This document shows positions 30,283-42,300 of a DNA stretch of 64,000 nt, in pieces. A program made the translations under genes and the position numbers. Origin of the DNA: Linum tenue (Eukaryota > Streptophyta > Magnoliopsida > Malpighiales > Linaceae); the NCBI GenBank assembly GCA_946122785.1, contig CAMGYJ010000009.1, positions 10,570,937 to 10,634,936 of the forward strand, in the 5' to 3' direction. Within the stretch, counting starts at the first letter, position 1; every line of letters begins with the position of its first letter. The notes beneath the pieces are model-generated. The model made no database searches, was not told the origin of the DNA, and worked only from the letters and a program-made list of their open reading frames with translations.

Positions 30283-31427
30283 GGCTAAATTGCAAGTTTG
30301 GTCACTTGAATTACTAGTAAATTTAACGTTAGCCACTAGAATTATTTTATTTCATCCGTAGTCACTTAAATTAGGTTAACAGTTCAAGTTTGGTCACTGG
30401 CCGTTAGTCTCCGTTAACTTTTGCTGATGTGGCGGTCAAATCTTATAGTTGACCGTTAAACGAATGACGTGGCAATTAAAAAATAATTATTATTTTTTCC
30501 AGCTAATTATTATAAATTAAAAAGGAAAATCCTAATTTCTTTAATTATTATTTTTCACCGTCGCATGAATCAATGGGGTTTAATAGAAATCACCACAGTT
30601 TTCCATTCAATCAATGTCGTATATCTTTTCATTAGGACAATTAACGACCTCACATATGTTTTCAGCAAACTTCAGAGACAAAAGGCTAAACATCACTAAA
30701 GAGGCAAAGCATTCCTGAAGGTTCAGTATTAATGACGCTGCATATATAAGTTGTGCGTTGGAGGGAGTATCTTTTTGGCTTCTGCAAGATTCACCCTGGC
30801 CATCTACTTCAGAGATAGCAAAGACGGGATGGAGACAGTGGTAATGGATGGGGATCTGAAGGGGGAAATTAAATTCAACCTGAAATTGTTATTGAAATCG
30901 AAGCCGTACTACCACCGCCTCGGTCGCGTCTGGAAGTGGAGCTACCTCCTCCATGACGAGGTTCCTCTGTTTTGACTTTTGCGAAATTGATTTTTTGAAA
31001 TTCGCAGGCGATTCTGGTTTGCTCGCCCTCCTCTCGCAGACGACGCCCCAGTCGGTGATCGTGATCGGGGATCTCGATCGACTGCTGGCGAATTTCTCAG
31101 GAAATTTGAGTTTGAGCGGATTGTTGAAATTTATGGACGGGATTGGGTGTGAAGAGAGGATGATGGGTTTCATGATGAATAATAATTAGCTGGAAAATAA
31201 AAATAAAAATAATTATATTCTATTATTTTTTTAATTGCCACGTCACTCATTTAACGGTCAACTATAAGAGTTGACTGCCATATGAGCAAAAGTTAACGGT
31301 GACTAACGGTCAGTAACCAAACTTGAACTGTTAACCTAATTTAAGTGACTACGGATAGAATAAAGTAATTCTAGTGGCTAAAGTGAAATTTACTAGTAAT
31401 TCAAGTGACCAAACTTGCAATTTAGTC
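30283..31427. mobile_element. Pack-MULE-like element carrying an AAA-ATPase fragment
   Basis: Long terminal inverted repeats of roughly 200 bp begin GGCTAAATTGCAAG and end CTTGCAATTTAGTC. A perfect 10-bp direct repeat GTTTTATATA flanks the element (30273-30282 and 31428-31437). Long inverted repeats and a 9-11 bp duplication are typical of Mutator-like elements. The interior holds a host-gene fragment (30780-31175) instead of a transposase. Confidence 0.88.
30780..31175 (+). pseudogene. Captured BCS1/AATP-type AAA-ATPase fragment
   Basis: Translation in one frame gives METVVMDGDLKGEIKF and YYHRLGRVWKWSYLLH. It then shifts frame to MTRFLCFDFCEIDFLKFAG, QTTPQSVIVIGDLDRLL and LSLSGLLKFMDGIG. 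This is the order of the AAA core in plant AATP1/BCS1-like proteins (At2g46620-like as I recall the family). The frame change falls exactly where the Walker A loop (GxxGxGKS/T) should be, and that loop is absent. In the Walker B region the usual acidic pair reads GD, so one acidic residue is lost. A few residues are also lost after FMDGIG. No intact ORF spans it; it cannot encode a working ATPase. Confidence 0.85.
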
Positions 31428-31634
31428 GTTTTATATATTATTACTCATATATTAGATGAGAGTTTTATATAATTTATAAATGTATGAACAATATAATGGA
31501 TTTTTTATATATCCGGGCTACGGGGGCGAAAGCGATCGGACCATTAACCCTTAACTCACTTGCTCGACTGAGCCAACATGCTAAACTGGGTTCACAACCT
31601 TAATTCTATATTTTATGTGATCGTATGTTTTGTT
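31428..31634. other. Spacer between the two MULE elements
   Basis: About 200 bases between the target duplications of the neighbouring MULEs; AT-rich with a short GC-rich piece (31515-31600). No gene. Confidence 0.5.
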
Positions 31635-31644
31635 TAAAAAAAAT

Positions 31645-33143
31645 GGGCTAAATTACACGTTTGGTCACTCAAATTGCATAAATCTTTCACGTTTGCCACC
31701 CGAATTACTTTTATTTCTTATTGACCACTAACTTTACGAATCATTTCACCGTTAGTTACCCGCCGTTAGTCTCCGTCAGACTCCGTTAACTCTGTCAGTT
31801 TTCTGATGACGTGGCAAATGGAGTTGCTGACTGTACCTTAAATTAATGACATGTCAATTTAAAAATATTAAAAAATTAAAACAAATCTTTAACTCCGTGT
31901 TCAAGACCCACATCACGAGCCCGCCTTCGTCATCGTCGATGCGGAAGGCAACAAGATGGTTTCGCTGCACGGAGGTGGGATCCTTGAAGGGGAAGATCGT
32001 GTTCACGGACTCCGGCCACCACACGACCACTAGCTAGTGGGATCAATTCGTGTGGAGTTGGGTTCTCCTTCCCCCCAATCAAGCACGCCGGTTCCCCACC
32101 ACCGTCGTCCTCGCCCGAACATCCTTCAAAACCACCAAACAAGCCACGATCTTCACCCCTTCCCCGGATCACTAAAAACAACCTATTCCTTCACTAGCTA
32201 GATAGGCAAATCAAAGTTCCTCCAAGCTCCACCTTTCTTTGTTGGAACTTGAAAGTCTATTTGTAGCTGTAATGAAAAGTTGAGAGCTTTGAGCTTCTAT
32301 AGAACCTACTGTATAAACCCTAAACACAAAAAAGGTTCAATTCGACTAATGGGTTTGTTTTTGTTGATATGGAGTTTTGTGAAATGGGGTGGAGACGATC
32401 GGCAGAGAGAGAGATTTCATAAAGAGATCGCATCGGAAACTGAGATTGACGGCGACTAGTTACCGGGAGAGACACAGACGAATCAACATATCCGAAAAGC
32501 ATCACGCTATGCAGGATCGAGATGTCGTTCCCGATCTCCTCCGTCTCCCTAATCACCACTCCGGTGGCGTGATCGAGAAGCACCCCTTCCCCGATTCGGG
32601 CACCGAGGTGGATGTTGCAGCCTCAAAACCTCGGACACCCTGTTTTGGATCAGAAGCGCAAGAGCCTTCCACTGCTCTATTGCTGCCAATTCTCGTGGAC
32701 CACCCGGTGGGCTTGGATCACTAGAAACCCTTTGAAGCTCGGGCAATAGTAGATGTAATTGCCTCTTCAGTTTTCTCGCCTCTTCTGACATCTTCACCCA
32801 GAGATTCTCGACGCCCGACCACCTCCTCCTCGATTCAATTGAGACTTGAGAGGAGGGGATTAGGTATGGGTCTAGAAATTTCCAACGAGGGGCACGACAG
32901 ATTGGGTATGTGAGAATGAGGGGTAAATGATTTTTTTTTAAATAGACATGTCATTAATTTGAAGTCCAGTCAGCAACTCTGTTTGCCACATCATTAGAAA
33001 ACTAACGGAGTTAATGGAAACTAACGGCGGGTGACTAACGGTGAAATGATTGGTAAAGTTAGTGGTCAATAAGAAATAAAAGTAATTCGGGTGGCAAACG
33101 TGAAAGATTTATTCAATTTGAGTGACCAAACATGTAATTCAGC
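31645..33143. mobile_element. Pack-MULE-like element carrying a serine acetyltransferase fragment
   Basis: Terminal inverted repeats of over 200 bp begin GGGCTAAATTACACG and end CATGTAATTCAGC. A 10-bp direct repeat TAAAAAAAAT flanks them (31635-31644 and 33144-33153). The terminal repeats resemble those of the MULE at 30283-31427 (GG/GGGCTAAATT, TTTGGTCACT, CCGTTAGTC words), so the two are related families. The interior is GC-rich and gene-like. One part is recognisable as serine acetyltransferase; the segment 31890-32180 also looks captured, but I cannot identify it. Confidence 0.88.
32480..32812 (-). pseudogene. Captured serine O-acetyltransferase fragment
   Basis: The minus strand reads ENLWVKMSEEARK, like the start of the plant SAT N-terminal domain. 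It then skips to WKALALLIQNRVSEVL and, after a one-base frame change, to NIHLGARIGEGVLLDHATGVV and ETEEIGNDISILHSVML. The last part is the hexapeptide-repeat core of SAT, the cysteine-pathway enzyme, where the family has GVVIGET and SILH. The middle of the N-terminal domain and the C-terminus are missing. It is a non-functional fragment. Confidence 0.85.
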
Positions 33144-33189
33144 TAAAAAAAATATTTGGCTCAATATCATCCAAAAGTGTTTGCATCAT

Positions 33190-34560
33190 AAAATTGTTTT
33201 GTACCACATTTGTGAGTTACAAGATAATCAATGAGTTTATAAGGCCACATTAATTATAACAATTAATGTTGTTAAGTTGGGCCTTTTGGATATTAATTTT
33301 AAGCCCAAACCACTAAGTCTGGAGAGGGACATGCCGCCTCAACGAAGAGGGCCATGTCCATCTAGAAATCGAGGAGCACATGCCGCCCCACGACCAATAC
33401 CGAATGACTGAAAAATAAACCAAGTCTGGAAGAGGTACATGCTCCTTCAAGGAGAAGCATGTACCACTTCAACGAGCGGTCCATGTCGCTTCACGAGAAG
33501 GGGCATGGACGCGAGACAAGATGAGACGTCTATGCCACTTCACGAGAAGGGGCATAGACGCGTGAAAAGAGACCCTAGGCACGATTGAAAAAATACTAAG
33601 TATGAGAGGGCCATGTTGTATCAAGAGAAGGGCCACAGACATGACTGAGAAGTCCATGGCCGCGAATGAAGAGGCCATGTCGCCTCATGATCAAGACCGA
33701 ACGACCCAAAATATACTAAGTCTGAGAAGGCCATGCCGCCTCACAAGAAGGGCCATGTGCATGATTAAGAGGTCCATGGTCGTGTCATGTGATGGCCATG
33801 GACACGAAGCAAGAAGCATTAGAAACGATTGAAAATACTAAGTTTTGAAAGGCCATGCCGCCTCATGAGAGGGGCCTTGTGCATGATTGAGAGGTCCATG
33901 CCACCTCACGAGAATGGCCATGGACACGGATGAGAAGGGCGTGGTGGTGGAGCATTATATCACTAGTGACTAAGTCTCAAGAGGGCCATGGACATGAGTA
34001 AGAAGTCCATGACCATGAGACCAGAGAACCATGACCCCCTTTGTGAGACACCACATGCTCGTCAAAAGACTAGCATGGCACGAGATTCAGAACAAGACCA
34101 GGCGAGGCAAGCTACACTCCAAGACCCACGACGGTTCCAAGAGATGCACCTAGGCGGTTGAAGGAGTAACCACCACTCTGAGGAAGCAGGGAGCGGTTCT
34201 TTTTGGGAGTTATCCAAGAGGCGGTTTTCTACCGAAGAAAGAGGAGTGGTTCTTTGTAGCAGTTATCCAACAAGCGGTTTTCTATGGCGGTTACCTCCTC
34301 GTGACTATAAATAAGAGGAGGGGTCGACAGAGACAGGGGTTCCACAACCAAACAACCGACGCCTACGTCAAGTTTTTATCCTTTCTCTGCAATGTAGCCA
34401 TAGTCGTAGTTTGGAGCTCTCGTTGAACCTCCATTGGAGTAGGAGTAATTTAATTTAGTTTTTCATTCCTAAAAACCATCAATCAAACACCCTCGTTCGA
34501 ACTTTGTTTGAAGATGTGTGAGTCGTGTCTTAGTAATCGTTGTTCAAAAAAGTTAAAGGT
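33190..34560 (+). repeat. LTR-like region with degenerate tandem repeats
   Basis: From 33312 to about 34020, units starting ACTAAGTCTGAGAGGGCCATG (variably mutated) recur at about 33312, 33419, 33595, 33715, 33837 and 33968. They are rich in GGCCATG, GCCGCCTCA and GAGAAGGGCCATG. Downstream are two AGCGGTTTTCTA copies, a good TATA box (TATAAATA at 34306-34313) and a leader-like stretch. This resembles a retrotransposon LTR (U3 repeats, then promoter), but I could not find the second LTR or a convincing target duplication. Confidence 0.5.
34306..34313 (+). promoter_or_regulatory. TATA box of the LTR-like region
   Basis: GACTATAAATAAGAGG is a strong plant TATA context, placed after the tandem repeats. 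Transcription would start near 34340. Whether it is active is unknown. Confidence 0.45.
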
Positions 34561-35154
34561 GCAAATCAATCTCAATTCAAAGCAAGTTTTCTCGCCGAAA
34601 AACAAAAACAAAAAGAAAGATAATGAATTCAATGATTCTCATCTTCACCCTAACTCAATCCTTTTTTTTTTTTCTTTCATACTAAGATGTGCTGTAGTCA
34701 AAACCTCAAATTATAAACAAATTCTCACTGATTACTTAAAACAACGCTGTCTAATCATGGTTTGATAAAATGACACCTTGGTTAGGTGGAATGAATCAAG
34801 AACAACCAACAAAACACGGCAGACCATAATTTAATAATAATCCTCTCCTCTTCCACCCGACCTTTCAATGGCTTGAATTATTGGATCGAGGTAGAAGATA
34901 AGCAGATACAGGGAAAATGGCCCCACTACCTTTCACCCTATTATCTCTTATAACTATAAGATAGTGCACCATTGACAAAGACAACCTCCCCAGCAGCAAC
35001 ATATTCACAGCAACCATTAACAATTCTATCAGCTGCAACACCAAAGTAAACGCCTACAGTTTTCTTCAAACCTCTCTCTCTCTCCCTCTCTCTGTCTGTG
35101 TGTAAAGAAATAAGCTTTTCACCATATGCTTGTTAGTGTAAGGTGTTTGATCAA
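34561..35154. other. Upstream region of the small unknown gene
   Basis: AT-rich, no coding signal. A CT-rich stretch (CTCTCTCTCTCCCTCTCTC) at about 35073-35097 lies about 60 bases before the start codon and is probably in the 5' leader. Confidence 0.45.
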
Positions 35155-35852
35155 ATGGTTGCATTAAGATGGCCTTCCTCGCCACCACACTTCCCAGTAA
35201 TGCAGACATCTGCAGCTTGTTCAATTCCACACCAGCTTCCACTCAGCAGCAACAATAAGAAAGCTCATAAACCTGTGGGGATCATGATCAAATCTTACTC
35301 TTGTTCCTCCTTCAAAAACAAGGTAGGTAACTTCTGTACATTACATGGATCAAAAGTCTATAACTCTTCCTTCCTCTGTCAGCATGTATACTAATTGTCC
35401 TGCTGGCTCATTAAATTCTCGAATCTCAACTGTTTCTGGAGGATAGATATTCGAGAACCCAGTTGAGGGTATAGTTTGTTATACAGATGTGAGAACTGGG
35501 GAAGTCATTTGCGAAGCATATGATGAAGGCCCTCGTTGTTTAGATGACCTGCACCAGCGACAGATTCCTGCTGCATATCGACATCATTCGTCGTCAAGGT
35601 ATGATGATCAATCTCAGTCATGGTTGATTCATCATTGTATCAGCAGCATCTAGTCATCCAATAATCAAATGCTTATGTATACTGTAACATGTAATGTTCG
35701 TGATCAGGGATGTGCAGATCATCATCAACCTCCTTCAGCAGCGGCTTCTGCAGATTGTTAATGGCTCTCATGGTGATGATGGTGATCAATATCAGAGTGC
35801 TGGAGGTATTTTTACCCCGCAAGAAGACCTTTCAAAGTCCAGCAGCGTATAA
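35155..35852 (+). CDS. Small conserved-looking plant protein, unknown function
   Basis: Three exons with good splice sites and phase-consistent joins: 35155-35322, 35447-35598 and 35708-35852, giving 154 aa. The start is the first ATG in frame; a GTG-initiated extension upstream is not needed. Residues 1-56 are Ser/Pro/Lys-rich and basic. Exon 2 gives IFENPVEGIVCYTDVRTGEV and CEAYDEGPR, which I associate with an uncharacterised plant family containing a motif like GIVCYTD...GEI.CEGYDEGPR. Exon 3 encodes a leucine/glutamine-rich stretch likely to form a helix (DVQIIINLLQQRLLQIV) and an acidic tail. No signal peptide or membrane segment is visible. Function is not known to me. Confidence 0.75.
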
Positions 35853-36366
35853 ACCAAGTCATATCACCACCGGCCATCTATTTATGCGACCAACTCATTA
35901 TACCTGCTTTCTGCCAAAACCTGTATATAAATGTGATAACAGAGATGTACTTGGACTAGATTTACATTATAAATATTCGTTGCTTTCATTAATTCTATAA
36001 CACAAGAACAAATATTTTTGTACAGAAACAAAGATGATTATGATGCCCCATGCATGGACAGAGGTAATCCAATATTATACCTCTTTGACATTCCTCTGCT
36101 ATAGCCCTATTATTACCCTTCCTCTAATCTCCCACCCTAATAAACACTCTTTCATGATCTTCCCCTTTCACCCAACCAAAACTACAGCTGCAACACTCCC
36201 CATTTCCACACCTAAAAAATGAAAATTTTCCCCAACAAAAAGGAAACAGAAGAGTTGAAAAAAGACCAAATGAATGTGACAGCCCAAAATAATAGGGGGG
36301 AAATGTACAATGGACAGAAAAGAGAGCACAATGGCTTAATAATTAGCTTGCTGCTGCTCCAACATT
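35853..36366. other. Convergent 3' regions
   Basis: 3' UTR of the small gene (+) and of FAB1 (-). Nothing else seen. Confidence 0.55.
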
Positions 36367-39300
36367 TTACTCAACAGATGCAGCCCCTTGGGTGTTATCC
36401 TCCCCCACATCAGATAGAGATTTAGTTGGGAGAATGGAGGGAGGAGACCATTGATCTGGGACCATCAAGAAATAGGTAGTCATTGCTTTCCTGAACCTCT
36501 TCTTGTATTGCATTGGGGATATAACAGTAGGAGTTGAGTTCTTTGGACCACCTAGTATTCCTGATGCCTTCACCCAAGTCTCCAGATGCTTATCCCATGT
36601 ATACTGCCTCATGAAGTCAATGATCCCAAGAACTAGCTCGTGCTTCTCTTCATCCAGTCCAACCAACAAAGAGTAATCCATCACATCGATTGACTGCAAG
36701 GCATTATTTAATATTTTGTCAAGTGTTACAGAAAACAAAATGCTGAATCATATATCAATCAGCACATGAATCAAAGTCAACACCACCACATGGTATTGAT
36801 AGACCATAACAACTTACTGCAAGGAAAGAAGTGTCGTTCCACACTGCTCTTTCAAGCAACCGCTTCGCCTTGTTGCCCACAAAGATGGGAGAAGTTGGCA
36901 TGGCTTCAATCAAGTTCTGATCAAGCAGAACTTTGTTATTCCCAGTGGAATCTGGGTTGTACCTTGATCTTGAAGAGCCCTTCAGATCATAAAGGCGTGT
37001 CACGTTTCTTCTGAACAGAAGATTCTCCATGACCAGAACATCCATTTTGGATTCTTTCCCGCTTTTCAGATGCTTCGATGCAACCTTAGAAGATTATAAT
37101 TAAAAAAATACTTAATTAGTTGTACTTCTCATGCATGGCTTAGAGAAAAAAGACAGATAGTAGACAGGCTATTATCTGCAAGAAAAGTTGTTGAGAACAA
37201 CTACCTGATATATTCCAAGTATCTTTGCCAAGCAAGTTGGACTGCGTGAACTAATTGATTCAGAAAGATACTTGAAGTATTCGGGCGCAAATTTTATGAA
37301 CGATTCCAGTTCCGTCTTTGTCACTTGTTTGATGATGAACCTGTCATCCAAAGTCTTTGCAAAGAAGACATTGCTTTTACCACCTTGAGCCCCCCACTTC
37401 TTACAGCGACTGAGAGACCTCACAAAATCGAGCTCATTTGGGCAACACATCCTCCTTAGTGCAGCAAACTGCTGTGCATAGTAACAAGTGACAGAATATT
37501 TCACCTTCCCAATTGGACCATCATCTCCGAAAGAAACTCTAGCATGCAATGTCTTTGTGTATGAAAGTGGGTCCAGAATCAAAGAGCTTCGAGATGCAGA
37601 CATGGTTAAGGTGGTGGTATCCTCGGTAGACCCACCAAGACTTTTGTGAGAATCAAAGCTCATATCATCCGCAAAGTGGAAGGACTGAGAAGCCATGGAG
37701 TCGGGGAAACTAAATGATGATGAACCAAAATCAGCACTGTAATTCATCCGCTCGAGTTCATCAGTTACTTGGCCATGATATTCAGGTGATACAAGGGCAT
37801 AAGATATGATACTCGTGGGTTCATCATCATAGACAGGGATGACAGTGTCATTAATGCCCACAGGAAGAAGAAGCCGGGCCCCACCTTTTAATTCAAGCTG
37901 CCTGAAGGATGAAACGTACACCGGATTGTAATCATTCAAGGTGTCGAGCTTCTCAGAGCTGGCCAGGAAATTTTTGTTGAGGGATCGATAAAAGTTCAAG
38001 AAGGGCATTCTTAACCAGCTAACAGATTCTTCTGCGTCATCAGGGCCCTTTGTCCCATTGTTGTTCCCCACATGATTGTCAAACTCGAATGCGCCAGAAA
38101 CTGGAGTAGAGGAATCGCTCAAGAGTGACTCAAGGCCATTATCCTTTAGTATGCCTGCCCCCAAGTGATTCTCCCCTGTCCAAGCAGCATCAAGAGTCTC
38201 AGATAAATTGGCCAAAATGGGGACCTGACCCTCAGAAAGGGTTCTTCGAACAACTCCACCAGATTCAAGGCTTTCATACTGATCACACATTGACACGGTA
38301 CTAGCAAGTTTAGCACTGTTTTCTTTATCAGGACTAGAGTCTACATCAGGATTTTCTTTTTCTTTGTCAACTGGGCTATACTGATTGGACACACTATCTA
38401 AGGCACCCGATTGACGATGGTCAGATATGTTTGTTCGTAGAGGAGAGAGGTCCACTGAGCTCATACCAGTACTACCAGGAGATTTTTCCGCTTTTGCTGA
38501 AGGAGAGCCATTGAGCACATCTTCGCAGTTGTTATCATCCAAATTAGCAGCATAGATCAGTCGGTGATCCCACATGTATGACTGGAAAAGTAATTGCCTC
38601 CTCAGTCGATTTATCTCAAGAATATCAATTGCAGGTTGCCCCCTTTTTGCTTCCTTGTGCACAACTTTTTGTAGTGATTCCTAAAGTGGGAACAATCACA
38701 ATAAAAGAGGTATTTTTCAGACAGGAGAAAAATTGGTTTGCGAATCAGATAAATGTTGCAGAAAAATTATTATGTAGTCGTCTTGAAATTCTGGTTTTTG
38801 CACTATGCCTCACCTGAAATTCTGCCTTCTCCTTTTGTAACAGGGCTTCAAGTTCAGTTATCTGCCGTCTTGATTCGGTAGGCTTTGTGCTACCATTATG
38901 CAGTGCTGCAGCATGACGTTTCTCAGCAATTCGACCAAGGGCAGTGAGTATCTCAGAAAACAGAAGCTCAGCCCTGTCCACCACCTGATATTTTGGATGA
39001 TTAAATCTTTAACGGCCAGAAGAATATGAATAGTAAATCAAATAACTCGTCATCCAGATTGTAGTAGTCTCTGTACCTCTGCCGCCTCTTTCTGTATCCA
39101 CTCCTGGTTTCCAAGGCTGAAATCAAGTTTTGAAGGTGGAAGGTACACTGAGAGGACATTAATTGAAGCATAGCGAAAGCAAGCAACCATTTTCCCAAAC
39201 CTGTACATCATTGGAAGTCAGAAAGAGAGACAGCAAGAAACTTACTCCTAGCTCAATCAATGCAATAAAAATAATACCCGTAGAAACGAAGACAATCCCT

Positions 39301-42300
39301 GTGCAGTGAATGACCACAACTTGCCACTCTACTTGCAGCTGCATGATTTGAAAAACTAAGCTCCAAAAATTTACCAAAAGACAATCCCCAAGCAGCATCA
39401 GACATTATTACTCTTCGAGTGGCTGGAGGAAAACCATTAGTCCTTGGACACTTTAGACATCTATGCCACATCCAGATTTTCCCATCCCTTTCACCTGGTA
39501 AGAGGAATTCAGGTAGCTTCTTTACAGATATTGTAAGGGTGCCCTGCCGATGAGTATAACAATGAACATGTGCTTCTGATGGCATCTCACAGATGCGGCA
39601 TGAATAACTCTGCAACAGAAGAAATTTATCATCTTAAAGGGAACAGGCTCGGAAAGATGAAGTCTTTCAGCAAAATAATAATATTAATGGGGAAAAAAAG
39701 GTTTACTTAAGGATACATCAAACTGTTCACAGTAAGTTACCTGATCAAATAAATGGTCTCGCAAAAACCGACCTAAAGGTTTGTCAAAGCTACCATAGTA
39801 TTTTATCCGGAATAGATGGGACCGCTCACAGACAGTTCCTTTCCATACACAGCGGGAAGACAAGGAAACCAGAATGCTCTGATGGTCTGAAGGTGAAGGA
39901 GGGAAGTCCTCTTTTAGAGGTCCTGGATCCTCCGCATTGTTGTTACCGTCCTTTTGCCCTGATGAAACCTCTGAGCTTAGTTGTGGAGGAACTATCGCCT
40001 CACCAAGGTTAGATTTGCCACCAACTGTGATCCCGTCCACAGGACCAGGCATATTACCAGCAAAATGATCGTTCAGAGAAAACAGGCCATCATTAACCAT
40101 GGAAATTTCAGTCACTGGAGTACCTTCCAACCCAAGTCTGTTTTTCTCATCAAATGTACAGTATGAATCAGCAACGACTTTGATTGTAGATTGGAGTGAG
40201 GGAAGAAATGCTGCAGCACTGAAACTAGGCAAAGTAGGTTCAACAGATAGAGGAACAGTGTTCTCGGTTAGGGTTTTCATTTCACCACTCTCAACAGAAC
40301 CACCATCACCCGCTATAGCAGCCACCCCCTCAGTAGGGATACTAATTGATCTTTGTGATTCACTGATATGATGAGGACCCTGAGATTTATCACTGACAGG
40401 TACACTGAAACCTGGCACAGTTGAGATGGATCTCTCAATACTTGATAGTTTATCTGGAAGTGCAACAGTTATTGAAGAATTAAATGGAAGTTCTGGAGAA
40501 GCTCCTTCATCAGCAAGAAAAGAAGTCTCCAAAGCTAAGTGATATGCCGCAAAGACTCCATACTGTACAACATGTTTCACTTTCTTCAACTCATCTCCAT
40601 TGGCACCTCTAAGTAAAATCTGGAAAGAAATTGAATAGTGAAAATGAGTATTAGGGGAGCTCTTCATAGCAGACTACCATTTGTAAAATCAAGCATTCTA
40701 GGCACCGCATTTGTCAACCAATATCACAGAAGTTACCATTTTGTAATTCATTGTATCCATAATCAGAAGAATTATGAACTCACTGTAAAACCCAATGGTT
40801 TTGGGCAGCCTTCAAAGTACATCAGTGTCTTTACCAACTTTTTCCCGCTCTGCCCAGCTGTACCCAGTTCTTCCAAAAATCTTTGCACATGAAAAATCTC
40901 ACAGTATCCTAACTTCGGAGATGAGAGATGATCGATTGAAGGAACAATTTGTGCACCTGTGCACCGAGCGATGCGCTCTAAAAGTGGCTTCTTTATGTTA
41001 AGTACAAGGGATATATCTTTAGCAAGAAGGTACTCCTGTGCAAATCGTGAAACTGACTTCTCTACCAGCAGAACATCAGGGTTATGTGCATCTATCTTTG
41101 CAACTGCCATCTTCAGATGATCCATTTCCTGAATAAAGATATTAAAATCATGAAAAGACAACTAAAAGGTAGAGATTCAAGCCTACACATAGAAGTCACT
41201 TATGACAGCTAGAACGCAAAGAAAGTAGAAGGAAATAGGGAGATTAGAGTCATAGTTAGCAACCTGCTGTAATAGAGTATCAAAACTTGACAAGTGATTA
41301 GAAACCCGCTGGTACTCAAGAGCACCTCCAAGGATCAATAGACGTGGTTTCTCAATTTTGGAAGTCATTCGGCGATGAGCGACATTTTTCTTACAAACGA
41401 CCCCCTTGACCATCATGCTATAAGAAAACAATAAAGCGAATTAAGGAAACAGAAGCACAGTATGATTCTTAAGAGTTGAGGAAAACATTTAATGTCATAT
41501 TGCATTCATAACACAATAAGAAGCCCAAATTTCCTGCTATATACTATAAAGGCAGGTATGGTTTATGTAATTTGTCCCATTATAGAAAGCAGAAAAAATC
41601 CACAGATAAGACCTGATAAAATTCCTCCAAAGAAATGCTTGTGACACACTAAATTCTGCTATAAACACTTAATGTCATATCGCATTCATAAAACAATAAG
41701 AAGCCCAAATTTCCTGCTATATACTATATAGGCAGGTATGGTTTTGTAATTTGTCCCATTATAGAGAGCAGAAAAAATCCACAGATAAGACCTGATAAAA
41801 TTCCTCCAAAGAAATGGTTGCGATACACTAAATTCTGGATACATTTTCTGACTAGTAAGTATAGAAATTTGAGTTGTGAGACTGAGGGGGGACTAAACGG
41901 CTGCCAAATTATTAGTTTTCGCTTCTATCTTCACTGAAGAAGCCCATGGGCAGAACTTTCAGCTATATGTGAGGAGATCTAATAACTATTTGTCCCATCA
42001 ACACCCTGTGTTTACAATCAGTTATTCTAGATGTCCACCACCAGATTCACAGAACAATGCAACTTATGCAAGCAAAAAATAGTTTCAGCTGCAAAGCTCC
42101 AACGAAGTTAAACAAAAATTATATCCCAACCAAAAAAGAAGAGTTTATATACTAAATGCCACATGCATTCCAACACATGTAAGGACAGCACACTATTATG
42201 AGATATAGTAATCACCTCTCACTACGTCGACCAGAAGCGAGGCACTTCACTTTCACATATCCACCAGGGTCCATTCCTCCACCCGTGCTTGTATCTGGCT

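Noticed and set aside
33312..34020. CRISPR-like array
   Set aside because: The spacing is irregular, units are degenerate and contiguous, and this is plant nuclear DNA; it is a minisatellite.
35143..35154. GTG start upstream of the small unknown gene
   Set aside because: Plant nuclear genes start at ATG; the ATG at 35155 is in frame and sufficient.
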